Part shown: positions 16,637-23,618 of the stretch, one piece after another
How positions within the stretch are numbered: position 1 is the stretch's first letter
Layout: each line of letters begins with the position of its first letter
Assembly: GCA_000493965.1 (NCBI GenBank)
Contig: AWNV01000012.1
Span: 33,493-67,617 of the forward strand
Direction of reading: 5' to 3'
From: Candidatus Aminicenans sakinawicola JGI OTU-1
GTDB taxonomy: Bacteria > Acidobacteriota > Aminicenantia > Aminicenantales > Aminicenantaceae
Length of the DNA: 34,125 bases
Notes under the pieces: model-generated
Told to the model about the DNA's origin: nothing
Database searches by the model: none
The model's input: only the letters and a program-made list of their open reading frames with translations
Position numbers and translations under genes: made by a program

Positions 16637-17891
16637 TATAGTCTTTTTGTTTTAAAACAATCTTGATTAACTCGATATGCCGCTTTCTCATTTTTTTTAC
16701 TTCAAAGCTGTGTCCCTTGTACTCTAAAACATCTCCATCCTTAGGTATTTTACCAAATTCGTTAAGATAAAACCCGGCCAATGTTGTGTATTCCCCTGTC
16801 ATGGGGATATCGATGGGGATCTCCTGATTAACTTCTTTAATTGCAGTATTCCCTCTTACAAAATAGATATTTTCATTTGCCTTAATAATCAGTTTTTCTT
16901 GTTTGGCATCATACTCATCCTGGATTTCTCCAACTATCTCTTCAATTATATCCTCAAGAGTTACTATCCCCTCCATATTACCGAATTCATCCACTACAAA
17001 AACCAGCTGAGTTGCACTCTCCTGCATTTGAATCAAGACATTTTCTAGAGAAGCCGATTCCGGCACAAAAAGAGATTTCCTTAAGAGCTCTTTTATGTTA
17101 ATTTCATTATTATCAATAAGATAGGGAATAATATCTTTTGCATGGATGATCCCTTTGACATTGTCCAAGCGGCCTTTATAGACGGGGAATCTAGAGAATC
17201 CGGCGGTGCGAATTAGATCGTGTATTTGTCCTGGTAACGATTCTATCTCAATCGCCACGACTTTGGGGCGGGGAACCATAATTTCTCTGATTGGGCGAGA
17301 CCCGATCTCCAGAATCCCTGAAATCATCTTTTTACGGAGAGAAGACATGCCTTTGACTCCCATTGTGAACAAAACTTTTATCTCCTCTTCATTAAGAGAT
17401 GGATATCTCCCGGCCGTTTTTCTTTGTGATGGAAATATCAAGCGGGTTACTAAGGTAAATATCTTTACAAGGGGATAAAAAATCGCAATAAAGAATCTTA
17501 CTGGCTGTACGAACAAAAACGAAAGCTTAACAGGATTATAAGCAGCATATGTCTTTGGTGTGATCTCGGAAAAAACAAGAATCAGGAAAGTTGTTACTAC
17601 TGTAGCCAGAATAACAGCCTGGTTTTTATTAGAAGGCATGAAGGAGACAAAGATAAAAGTGGCTATTGAGGCCGCTGCGGTGTTAACCAGAGTATTACCG
17701 ATGAGAATAGTGGCGAGCAGGTCATCCACTCTTCTGAGCATTTTCCTGACTAACTTCGCGCTTTTGGAACCTTTCTTTTCTAAATAATCAATTCTGTAAG
17801 GATTAGCTGCTATAAACGCTGTCTCCGAAGAGGAAAAAAATGCGCTTAACAGAAGAAACAGGAAAAAAAGAAGAATGGCAGGAAATAGCAT
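16614..17891 (-). CDS. CNNM/CorC-type membrane protein with CBS pair (HlyC/CorC family)
   Basis: This 425-residue inner-membrane protein has an N-terminal DUF21/CNNM membrane domain (about 1-170) with SAFFSSSETAFIAANPYRID and LVFSEITPKTYA, a pair of CBS domains (about 200-325; IREIMVPRPKVVAIE, FSRFPVYKGRLDNVKGIIHA, VVDEFGNMEGIVTLEDIIEE) and a C-terminal CorC_HlyC domain (TGEYTTLAGFYLNEFGKIP). Family members are linked to magnesium or cobalt efflux and CBS domains bind adenine nucleotides. The older name haemolysin is misleading. It starts 10 bases after carD and overlaps smpB by 23 bases, forming a three-gene operon. Confidence 0.93.
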   Translation of the reverse strand: MLFPAILLFFLFLLLSAFFSSSETAFIAANPYRIDYLEKKGSKSAKLVRKMLRRVDDLLATILIGNTLVNTAAASIATFIFVSFMPSNKNQAVILATVVTTFLILVFSEITPKTYAAYNPVKLSFLFVQPVRFFIAIFYPLVKIFTLVTRLIFPSQRKTAGRYPSLNEEEIKVLFTMGVKGMSSLRKKMISGILEIGSRPIREIMVPRPKVVAIEIESLPGQIHDLIRTAGFSRFPVYKGRLDNVKGIIHAKDIIPYLIDNNEINIKELLRKSLFVPESASLENVLIQMQESATQLVFVVDEFGNMEGIVTLEDIIEEIVGEIQDEYDAKQEKLIIKANENIYFVRGNTAIKEVNQEIPIDIPMTGEYTTLAGFYLNEFGKIPKDGDVLEYKGHSFEVKKMRKRHIELIKIVLKQKDYNENNRKK

Positions 17892-17901
17892 AATTTGAAA
17901 A

Positions 17902-18420
17902 TCAAGTATCTACTTGGCTGGGAACATTTTCAAAGCATAAGGATAAACTATCAAAAACTCTTTTTTCTATATTAGAACACGGAATACAGGATACTTCAGA
18001 AATCTCTGAAACCACAAGATCTTTTGCTTTTTCCATCATTTTTTTCTCTCTAAAAGAAAGAGGCTTGATTAAACTCAGGTAATAAAGGCTCTTCAAGACT
18101 AATGCTATATCAAGGATATGTCCGCTTCTCATAAGCTCAAGATATCCTTTATATCTTCCTTTCCAGTTCATAGCAACATCAACGAGCCCTCTTCTCATAA
18201 AATTAAAAACTTTTTCAATATTGTCTTCTGAAACTGGCTTTCGGATTCCTATTTCTTCTGCATTAGAAGAAGAGATTAAGACCAATGTATTATTATAAAT
18301 AATTCTGACATGATAGAGATTAAAACTTTCTCCAAAATAATTTTCTTGTTTTATATCTTCTATAACCCCAATTCCTTGATTGGGATAAATTATTTTATCT
18401 CCAATCTTAAATGAATTCAT
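17902..18420 (-). CDS. carD: CarD/CdnL-family RNA polymerase-binding transcription regulator
   Basis: This 172-residue protein opens with the CarD/CdnL/TRCF domain, FKIGDKIIYPNQGIGVIEDI, which contacts the RNA polymerase beta subunit, followed after about residue 65 by a helical domain (FNFMRRGLVDVAMNWKGRYK, MRSGHILDIALVLKSLYYLS, LSFREKKMMEKAKDLVVSEI) that in characterised proteins binds promoter DNA and stabilises open complexes at rRNA-type promoters. Length matches the family. It is the first gene of carD-corC-smpB. Its promoter ends only eight bases before the ATG, so the transcript should be leaderless or nearly so, and there is no Shine-Dalgarno sequence. Confidence 0.92.
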   Translation of the reverse strand: MNSFKIGDKIIYPNQGIGVIEDIKQENYFGESFNLYHVRIIYNNTLVLISSSNAEEIGIRKPVSEDNIEKVFNFMRRGLVDVAMNWKGRYKGYLELMRSGHILDIALVLKSLYYLSLIKPLSFREKKMMEKAKDLVVSEISEVSCIPCSNIEKRVFDSLSLCFENVPSQVDT

Positions 18421-18428
18421 TTTTCTCT

Positions 18429-18457
18429 ATTATAATAAATTATGAAATAATAGTCAA
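18429..18457 (-). promoter_or_regulatory. Consensus promoter of carD, predicting a leaderless mRNA
   Basis: On the minus strand TTGACT (18457-18452) and a perfect TATAAT (18434-18429) are 17 bases apart. Only AGAGAAAA separates the -10 box from the ATG, which puts the transcription start within about 0-3 bases of the start codon. Confidence 0.75.
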
Positions 18458-18612
18458 ATCCAGGCTGGACGAGGTTGTTTACCACTCTTATCCTGCCATA
18501 GCAAATGTTGAGCTTACGTTTTTTTTCGATGGGGTCTGGGAAAATGAATTGTCGATTAGATATGCAAAATTTTATCAGCAGCAAGCACGGAACTAGTTGC
18601 CCATATATTTTC

Positions 18613-18921
18613 CTAAAACAGGCCTTGTTCTGCCCCGCTGGGGTGTTTCTCATTATCCCACAAACCCTGCTTGGCTCCCTGGGGAAGAGTGCTTCTGTCG
18701 ATCTTTCTTATTTCGTCCTCATCCTAGGCCATGAGCAGCATTGTGTTATGCTTGACCATAGCATCGACAACAAGCTGATTGTCTGCCAACCCATCCTCAT
18801 CATTGTCAAGGTATTCGGCCATTACATTGGCAGCATGGAGCATTTTCTCATCTACCACATTATCTGTTGCAAAGATATGGACACCGAAGGCATCGATCTG
18901 TGTCGTGAAACAACGGCAGCT
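18613..18921 (-). pseudogene. Decayed gene fragment with a calcium-binding-like DxDxDG motif
   Basis: Read leftward, one frame gives clear protein-like sequence: FGVHIFATDNVVDEKMLH, then AANVMAEYLDNDEDGLADN, NQLVVDAMVKHNTMLLMA, a TAG stop (18726-18724), DEDEIRKIDRSTLPQGAKQG, KHPSGAEQGLF and a second TAG (18615-18613). DNDEDGLAD fits the DxDxDGxxD pattern. The segment recalls a family of secreted hypothetical proteins known to me only by this pattern, which normally continue well past this point. No start codon or ribosome site is seen and a TGA lies at 18924-18922. I read it as the remains of a gene lost by stop mutations and truncation. The 18421-19044 gap otherwise holds only promoters. Confidence 0.6.
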
Positions 18922-18994
18922 TCATTCGTTGTGCCTTATATCTTTAGCAACCTTAACTTAGGAATAATTCAGCTTAATTGAATTATTTTCCAGC

Positions 18995-19023
18995 TTGACA
19001 GAAGTCTACAAGTTTATTAACAT
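18995..19023 (+). promoter_or_regulatory. Promoter of the rpmH operon
   Basis: A perfect TTGACA (18995-19000), a 17-base spacer and TAACAT (19018-19023) precede rpmH. The predicted start near 19030 gives a leader of about 15 bases. This is the only strong rightward promoter I see for the series beginning with rpmH. Confidence 0.7.
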
Positions 19024-19044
19024 ATTTTACTCAAAGATAAAAAA

Positions 19045-19179
19045 ATGAAAAGGACATTTCAACCAAACAGAAGAAGAAGACATAAAAATCATGGCTTCCT
19101 AGTCCGCATGAAGACTAATGGCGGCCAGAATGTCATTAAGAATAGAAGACAAAAAGGCAGAAAAAAACTTTCCGTTTGA
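19045..19179 (+). CDS. rpmH: 50S ribosomal protein L34
   Basis: This 44-residue, extremely basic protein starts MKRTFQPNRRRRHKNHGFLV and continues RMKTNGGQNVIKNRRQKGRK, the nearly invariant L34 sequence. It binds 23S rRNA in the large subunit. The Shine-Dalgarno sequence is weak, with a run of As before the ATG. Its TGA stop overlaps the ATG of rnpA by one base (TGATG), the usual rpmH-rnpA coupling. Confidence 0.98.
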   Translation: MKRTFQPNRRRRHKNHGFLVRMKTNGGQNVIKNRRQKGRKKLSV

Positions 19180-19529
19180 TGTCTGAAACTCTTAACCCTC
19201 AAGAGAGGATAAGAAAAAAGGAAGATTTTTTATTTCTTTATAAAAAAGGCAAACGTTTCAGAGGAAGATATTTTACGCTTATTTATCTCTCCAATGAGTT
19301 AAGTTTTTCCAGAATGGGTGTAGTCGTTAGTAAGAAAACAGGCAATTCGGTTCAGAGAAATAAAGTAAAGAGATGGATAAGGAATTTATTCCGGAGCAAT
19401 AAAGAATTCTTTAGTAACCCTATGGATATTATCATTATTATAAAAAAAGAAATTCAGGAAGCATCATGGTTTAATCTTCAAGAAGATTACATCAATGCCG
19501 TAAAATCAATTAGCCTGAATTATTCATAA
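19179..19529 (+). CDS. rnpA: Ribonuclease P protein component
   Basis: This 116-residue basic protein is the protein subunit of RNase P, which trims 5' leaders from pre-tRNAs. Family features are RIRKKEDFLFLYKKGKRFRG near the start and the RNR-type motif VQRNKVKRWIRNLFR near 57-71. The ATG at 19179 is preferred over the TTG at 19176 because it forms the standard TGATG coupling with rpmH. The last codons (SLNYS and stop) lie inside a copy of the dispersed 18-base repeat, so the C-terminal tail may have been replaced by an insertion. Confidence 0.96.
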   Translation: MSETLNPQERIRKKEDFLFLYKKGKRFRGRYFTLIYLSNELSFSRMGVVVSKKTGNSVQRNKVKRWIRNLFRSNKEFFSNPMDIIIIIKKEIQEASWFNLQEDYINAVKSISLNYS

Positions 19530-19542
19530 AAATTGCCGATAC
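19512..19542 (+). repeat. Copy of the dispersed inverted-repeat end, plus subterminal bases
   Basis: AGCCTGAATTATTCATAAA (19512-19530) matches the reverse complement of 14892-14910 in 18 of 19 positions. Similarity continues inward: TTGCCGATAC here against ATGCCGACAC there, one base out of register. It encodes the last residues and the stop of rnpA. The 113-base rnpA-yidD spacer that follows also contains a 26-codon open frame at 19543-19623 that I cannot assign. Confidence 0.6.
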
Positions 19543-19642
19543 AATGAAACAATTAAAATCATATCAACCTCGAAGTAGCTTAGGTCGTAATAGGTCTGGT
19601 CGGCTTGTGAATGATCCAGAATAGTTAGTGAAATCAAACTTA

Positions 19643-19852
19643 ATGAAAAATATTGCTTTATTCTTAATAAGAAGCTATAAATCCTTAATCTCTCCTCTTA
19701 TTGGCAACCACTGCCGTTTTTATCCTTCATGTTCAATATATACTTATGAAGTAATAAAAAAGTACGGCCTGATCAAGGGAATATTTCTAGGAACAAAAAG
19801 GCTCCTTAAATGCCATCCGCTTCACCCTGGAGGAGTCGATCCTGTTCCATAA
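19643..19852 (+). CDS. yidD: Membrane protein insertion efficiency factor YidD
   Basis: This 69-residue inner-membrane-associated protein shows the conserved pattern ALFLIRSYKSLISPLIGNHC, then CRFYPSCSIYTYEVIKKYGL and LKCHPLHPGGVDPVP, including the cysteine-rich core and the invariant GGxDPVP end. It assists YidC-dependent membrane insertion. The ATG at 19643 is chosen over a GTG five codons upstream because homologues begin near this residue; neither has a strong ribosome site. It lies 11 bases before yidC, in the standard order. Confidence 0.95.
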   Translation: MKNIALFLIRSYKSLISPLIGNHCRFYPSCSIYTYEVIKKYGLIKGIFLGTKRLLKCHPLHPGGVDPVP

Positions 19853-19863
19853 AGGATTTTAAA

Positions 19864-21519
19864 ATGGAAAAAAGACTATTATTAGCTATTGTCCTCTCTT
19901 TCTTGGTCTTATTTCTATGGCAGGCTATTTTCTTTAAGAAAGAACCTCCGCCAGAACCGATTTCAAAGCCTGCAATAGAGATTGAACAAAAATCTGAGGC
20001 AAGATCTCTCCAAAAAAAAGGCGTGACATCTCCCGAGACCATAAAAAGTGCGGAAAAGATTGACTTTCAACCTGTCTATGAGCAAATCGAAAAACAAATT
20101 GTTGTTGATACGTCATTATATCGAGCTGTATGGAGTAATAAAGGGGCCTTGTTAAAGAGCTGGAAATTAAAAGAATTTAAAGATGATGACAAGGAAGACC
20201 TGGAACTCATTTCTGCCCATTCTGAAGAAATAGATAAATATCCGTTTTTATTGAGCACGGGTGATTCTTTCTTTGATGATGTAATTAACAAAGCCTTCTA
20301 TAAATCTTCAAGGAAGACATTGGATTTGAAAGAAGGGCGGAGAGAAGAATTACATTTCCAGTATGCTGACGGGAAAGGAAACAGAGTCGAAAAAACCTTT
20401 ACATTCAAAGATGGCGAATATGATGTTGATATCAACATAGAGGTCTGGAAAAATGGCCAGAAAATCGAACCTAACATTATCTGGGGGCCTAGCATTGGCA
20501 ACCCTTCAGCAGTAGCCCAAAAACAGCGATTTGGAAGGACAAGAGGAATAGCAGTATATTCAGGTAAAAAGGTCTTGCATCAAGAAGAAAGAAAATACAA
20601 TGCTGATAATCCTGGAGAAAATACTCATTATCATATTCAGTGGGTAGGTTATGAGGACCAGTATTTTACAGCACTGTTTCTTACCTCTCCCCAAGAGGGG
20701 AGTGCTACTTTCCTGAGGGAGGAAAAGAACCAGGCCCCATATTTTTTTCTCTATGTAAGCAGCGCTGAGAAAGCCTTTATCGGCCCCAAACAATTCGACA
20801 CTCTGAATACATTTGGCCATGAAACAAAAAAGATAATAAGATTTGGCCTCTTCGGATTTATAGCTGAGTTTCTTTACAAAGCGATTAAATCTACCCATAA
20901 AGTATTCCCCAACTGGGGATTTTGCATCATCATCCTGACAATTATAATTAAAATCATCTGTTTCCCTCTGACTTACAGCAGCACAAAATCAATGGCAAAA
21001 ATGCAGGAAATACAGCCTAAAATAAAAGCTCTTCGAGCCAAACATAAAAAAGCCAAACAAGACATTGCCCAACGCCGCAAAATGAATGAAGAGATGATGA
21101 AGATTTATAAGGAACATGGCATAAACCCTGCTGGAGGTTGCCTGCCCATGTTAATTCAGCTCCCTATTTTTTGGGGTTTTTTCAGGCTCCTTATAATCGC
21201 TGTTGAATTCAGACAAAGTCCTTTTATCTTCTGGATAAAAGACCTTTCAATTAAAGATCCATATTATGTGACTCCAATATTAATGGGGATAACACAATTT
21301 ATCAGTCAAAAGATGACTCCTACATCTGCTGAACCTACCCAGCAAAAAATGATGCTTATCATGCCGGTAATTATGACTATCTTTTTCATGAACTTTCAAA
21401 GCGGTCTTGTTCTTTACTGGCTGACAAACAATATTCTCCAAATCGGACAACAATACATCATGAATCGTTTCTTACATAAAAAAAAGAGGGTTTCTAATGG
21501 GAAAAAACGAAAAAAATAA
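19864..21519 (+). CDS. yidC: Membrane protein insertase YidC (Gram-negative type)
   Basis: This 551-residue inner-membrane insertase has an N-terminal anchor (RLLLAIVLSFLVLFLWQAIF), a large periplasmic beta domain (about 60-330) typical of diderm YidC, and a conserved C-terminal core: NWGFCIIILTIIIKIICFPL, the cytoplasmic coiled hairpin KMQEIQPKIKALRAKHKKAK, GCLPMLIQLPIFWGFF and QSGLVLYWLTNNILQIGQQY. It inserts and folds inner-membrane proteins with or without SecYEG. The ATG at 19864 follows AAGGA; a longer in-frame start inside yidD is not supported. The last 23 bases overlap jag. Confidence 0.97.
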   Translation: MEKRLLLAIVLSFLVLFLWQAIFFKKEPPPEPISKPAIEIEQKSEARSLQKKGVTSPETIKSAEKIDFQPVYEQIEKQIVVDTSLYRAVWSNKGALLKSWKLKEFKDDDKEDLELISAHSEEIDKYPFLLSTGDSFFDDVINKAFYKSSRKTLDLKEGRREELHFQYADGKGNRVEKTFTFKDGEYDVDINIEVWKNGQKIEPNIIWGPSIGNPSAVAQKQRFGRTRGIAVYSGKKVLHQEERKYNADNPGENTHYHIQWVGYEDQYFTALFLTSPQEGSATFLREEKNQAPYFFLYVSSAEKAFIGPKQFDTLNTFGHETKKIIRFGLFGFIAEFLYKAIKSTHKVFPNWGFCIIILTIIIKIICFPLTYSSTKSMAKMQEIQPKIKALRAKHKKAKQDIAQRRKMNEEMMKIYKEHGINPAGGCLPMLIQLPIFWGFFRLLIIAVEFRQSPFIFWIKDLSIKDPYYVTPILMGITQFISQKMTPTSAEPTQQKMMLIMPVIMTIFFMNFQSGLVLYWLTNNILQIGQQYIMNRFLHKKKRVSNGKKRKK

Positions 21520-22120
21520 TTTAGAACAAGAATTCAAGGGAAGAAATCTGGAAGATGCGATCAGTCTTGCCGAACATGTTCTAAAACTTAGCCGTGACCA
21601 GATTAACTATGAGGTTGTCGCAGAAAAAACTAAACTGTTCGGGATCGGTAGTAAAGAAATCGTTATCCGTACTTGGCCAAAAAAAAGATCAGGAGAATTA
21701 GCTGTTACAGACCTCCTTGATAAACTCCTTGCTCTCTATCCACTTGATATCAATTACTACACAAAGAAAAAAAACGATATGATTTATATTATTTTCGATG
21801 GGGCAGATAAACACTTGCTACTTTGGAAAGACGGTTTGCTTCTTCTATCATTTCAGCACATTCTCAACAAAGTTTCTATAACAAAAGTTCAGACTGACTG
21901 CGACTTTTTCAGACAGCGGAAAGAACGCGAATTGAAAGATTATGCCCGACATATTGCGAACCAAGTACAAAAATCCGGTCAAAACGAGATCCTGGATTTG
22001 ATGAATCCCTATGAGAGACGGATTGTTCATGTTGCCATTAATCAAGTTCCGGGAATCACAACAGAAAGTATCGGTGATGGCTTCATGAAAAAAATAAGGA
22101 TTTTCCATGAAAAAGAATAG
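21497..22120 (+). CDS. jag: RNA-binding protein KhpB/Jag (Jag-N, KH, R3H domains)
   Basis: This 207-residue protein has a Jag-N domain (residues ~10-60: FKGRNLEDAISLAEHVL, NYEVVAEKTKLFGIGSKEI), a KH-like middle and a C-terminal R3H domain (NPYERRIVHVAINQVPGITT, with the R-x3-H in RRIVH). Characterised homologues bind RNA, often with KhpA, and affect cell elongation and division. The GxxG loop that normally touches RNA in the KH domain is not obvious: the expected place reads LLLWKDGLLLLSFQHILN. The start overlaps the end of yidC by 23 bases and is preceded by GAGGG, so the two are co-translated. Confidence 0.93.
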   Translation: MGKNEKNNLEQEFKGRNLEDAISLAEHVLKLSRDQINYEVVAEKTKLFGIGSKEIVIRTWPKKRSGELAVTDLLDKLLALYPLDINYYTKKKNDMIYIIFDGADKHLLLWKDGLLLLSFQHILNKVSITKVQTDCDFFRQRKERELKDYARHIANQVQKSGQNEILDLMNPYERRIVHVAINQVPGITTESIGDGFMKKIRIFHEKE

Positions 22121-22170
22121 CATACTACTCAATATATCGTTTTTATTGTTAATATAGAATATTATAATTC

Positions 22171-22191
22171 AATCCGAGCATTAGCCGGATT
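22171..22191 (+). other. Small hairpin in the jag-mnmE gap
   Basis: AATCCG (22171-22176) pairs with CGGATT (22186-22191), with a bulged A and an inner GC/GC step closing an ATTA loop. A run of six Ts follows only after 12 bases, so it is a doubtful terminator. A TATAAT at 22163-22168 lacks a partner -35. Confidence 0.3.
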
Positions 22192-22245
22192 CTTCTAGGT
22201 CCATTTTTTCTTTACGTTTTATGTCCCACAGTTTAATATATAGAA

Positions 22246-23613
22246 ATGTTTTCAGACACGATTATTGCTATTTCGACTCCTCTTGGTCAGGGTGCGTTGG
22301 GAATTGTACGCTTGAGTGGAGAAGGGTCACTTAATATTGCAAAAAAAATATTCAAACCTAACAAAAATAGCATAAAAATTCCAATTAGACGTCCAATCCT
22401 TGGAAGCATATATAATCCTGGTAAAGAAGAATATTTTGAAAAAGCTTATATGACTTATTTTAAGGGCCCTCATAGTTATACATCAGAAGACGTCGTGGAA
22501 ATTAGCTGTCATGGAAGCCCTTTAATCCTTGAAGAAGTAGTCCGTCTGGGAATAAAAGAAGGAGCGAGGCATGCCAGGCCTGGAGAGTTCACTCTCCGAG
22601 CTTATCTTAATGGAAGAATTGACCTCCTCCAGGCAGAAGCAGTTAATGATATTATTAAGGCCTCTACATTGAGACAGGCAATAATATCCTTTCACCAGCT
22701 GGAAGGGGGACTTTCAAAAAGGGTATATTCAGTTCGTAGTAAGATTGTCCATCTCTTGTCTCAAATCGAAGCCAGCATTGAATTTCCTGAAGACGGCCTG
22801 AAAATATCTTCAAAACAAATCACGAAGGCAATAGAAAAGGCAATATTTGCCGTTAGGCAACTTACTGACAGCTACGATCTTGGGGAAAGTCTTATTAAAG
22901 GCCTGACTTTAGCTATCACAGGAAGAACAAATGTTGGAAAGTCAACATTATTTAATTCTCTTCTTGAAAAACAAAGAGCTATAGTAAATCCGAATCCTGG
23001 GACAACAAGGGACTACATACAGGAAAAAATAAAAATAAAGGACTCATTTTTCAACCTGATTGATATGGCAGGCCTGGATAATGCTGCTCACCCAATTGAA
23101 GAAGAAGCTATGAAGAGAAGTAAAAAATTAGCATCTGAGGCCAATGGGATTCTTCTTATGATTGATGCTTCTCAGAAAGAGACTGCAGAGGACTTCGAAT
23201 TAATTAAAAAATTTAAAAATAAAAAAATGCTCCTCTTGTTAAACAAAATCGACCTTCCAGTGAAAATAGATATAAAAAAAATCAAAGAGATGAATAAAGC
23301 TCTTCCGGTTATAAGTGTTTCTGCCTTAAAGGGAATCAACCTTGGAAAACTCAAAGAAAAAATCCACGAGATATTTATCCCGGGGCAAAACAGAAATAAA
23401 GAGATTATCCTCCATCTAAGACAAAAATTTATTCTTGAAGACATCTTTAATTTACTGACAAAAGCTATGCAACTCCTAAAAGATGGCTACTCCGAGGAAA
23501 TTTATTCCGAAGAAATCCGAAAAACAATACCACTGATGGGTCAACTTACAGGCGAGATTCACACGGACGAGGTAATTGAAGATATATTCAGCCGTTTCTG
23601 TATCGGAAAATAG
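22246..23613 (+). CDS. mnmE: tRNA modification GTPase MnmE
   Basis: This 455-residue GTPase works with MnmG to build the cmnm5 group on wobble uridine 34 of tRNAs. The N-terminal formyl-folate-binding domain (DTIIAISTPLGQGALGIVRL) is followed by helical segments and an inserted G domain: G1 GRTNVGKS at 226-233, TTRD near 253-256, DMAGL at 273-277 (M replaces the usual threonine of DTAGL) and NKIDLP. It ends in the canonical FCIGK with the essential cysteine C452. The gap before it is 125 bases; it is followed after 5 bases by mnmG. Confidence 0.97.
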   Translation: MFSDTIIAISTPLGQGALGIVRLSGEGSLNIAKKIFKPNKNSIKIPIRRPILGSIYNPGKEEYFEKAYMTYFKGPHSYTSEDVVEISCHGSPLILEEVVRLGIKEGARHARPGEFTLRAYLNGRIDLLQAEAVNDIIKASTLRQAIISFHQLEGGLSKRVYSVRSKIVHLLSQIEASIEFPEDGLKISSKQITKAIEKAIFAVRQLTDSYDLGESLIKGLTLAITGRTNVGKSTLFNSLLEKQRAIVNPNPGTTRDYIQEKIKIKDSFFNLIDMAGLDNAAHPIEEEAMKRSKKLASEANGILLMIDASQKETAEDFELIKKFKNKKMLLLLNKIDLPVKIDIKKIKEMNKALPVISVSALKGINLGKLKEKIHEIFIPGQNRNKEIILHLRQKFILEDIFNLLTKAMQLLKDGYSEEIYSEEIRKTIPLMGQLTGEIHTDEVIEDIFSRFCIGK

Positions 23614-23618
23614 AAAAA

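Noticed and set aside
16614..17891. Haemolysin toxin
   Set aside because: The DUF21-CBS-CorC layout marks a CNNM/CorC membrane protein; the haemolysin label is historical and nothing here suggests a toxin.
18505..18981. A 158-codon plus-strand open frame before rpmH
   Set aside because: It is antisense to the minus-strand decayed gene, whose translation is far more protein-like (DNDEDGLAD motif, family-like blocks). The plus frame has no ribosome site and an odd, cysteine-rich composition.
18421..19044. Replication origin upstream of rpmH
   Set aside because: dnaA is absent and I see no cluster of TTATCCACA-type boxes. One TTATCCCACA-like string at about 18654 lies inside the decayed gene and is not a proper match.
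22163..22209. Promoter plus terminator between jag and mnmE
   Set aside because: The TATAAT has no acceptable -35 at 16-18 bases and the hairpin is not directly followed by its T run, so neither is convincing.
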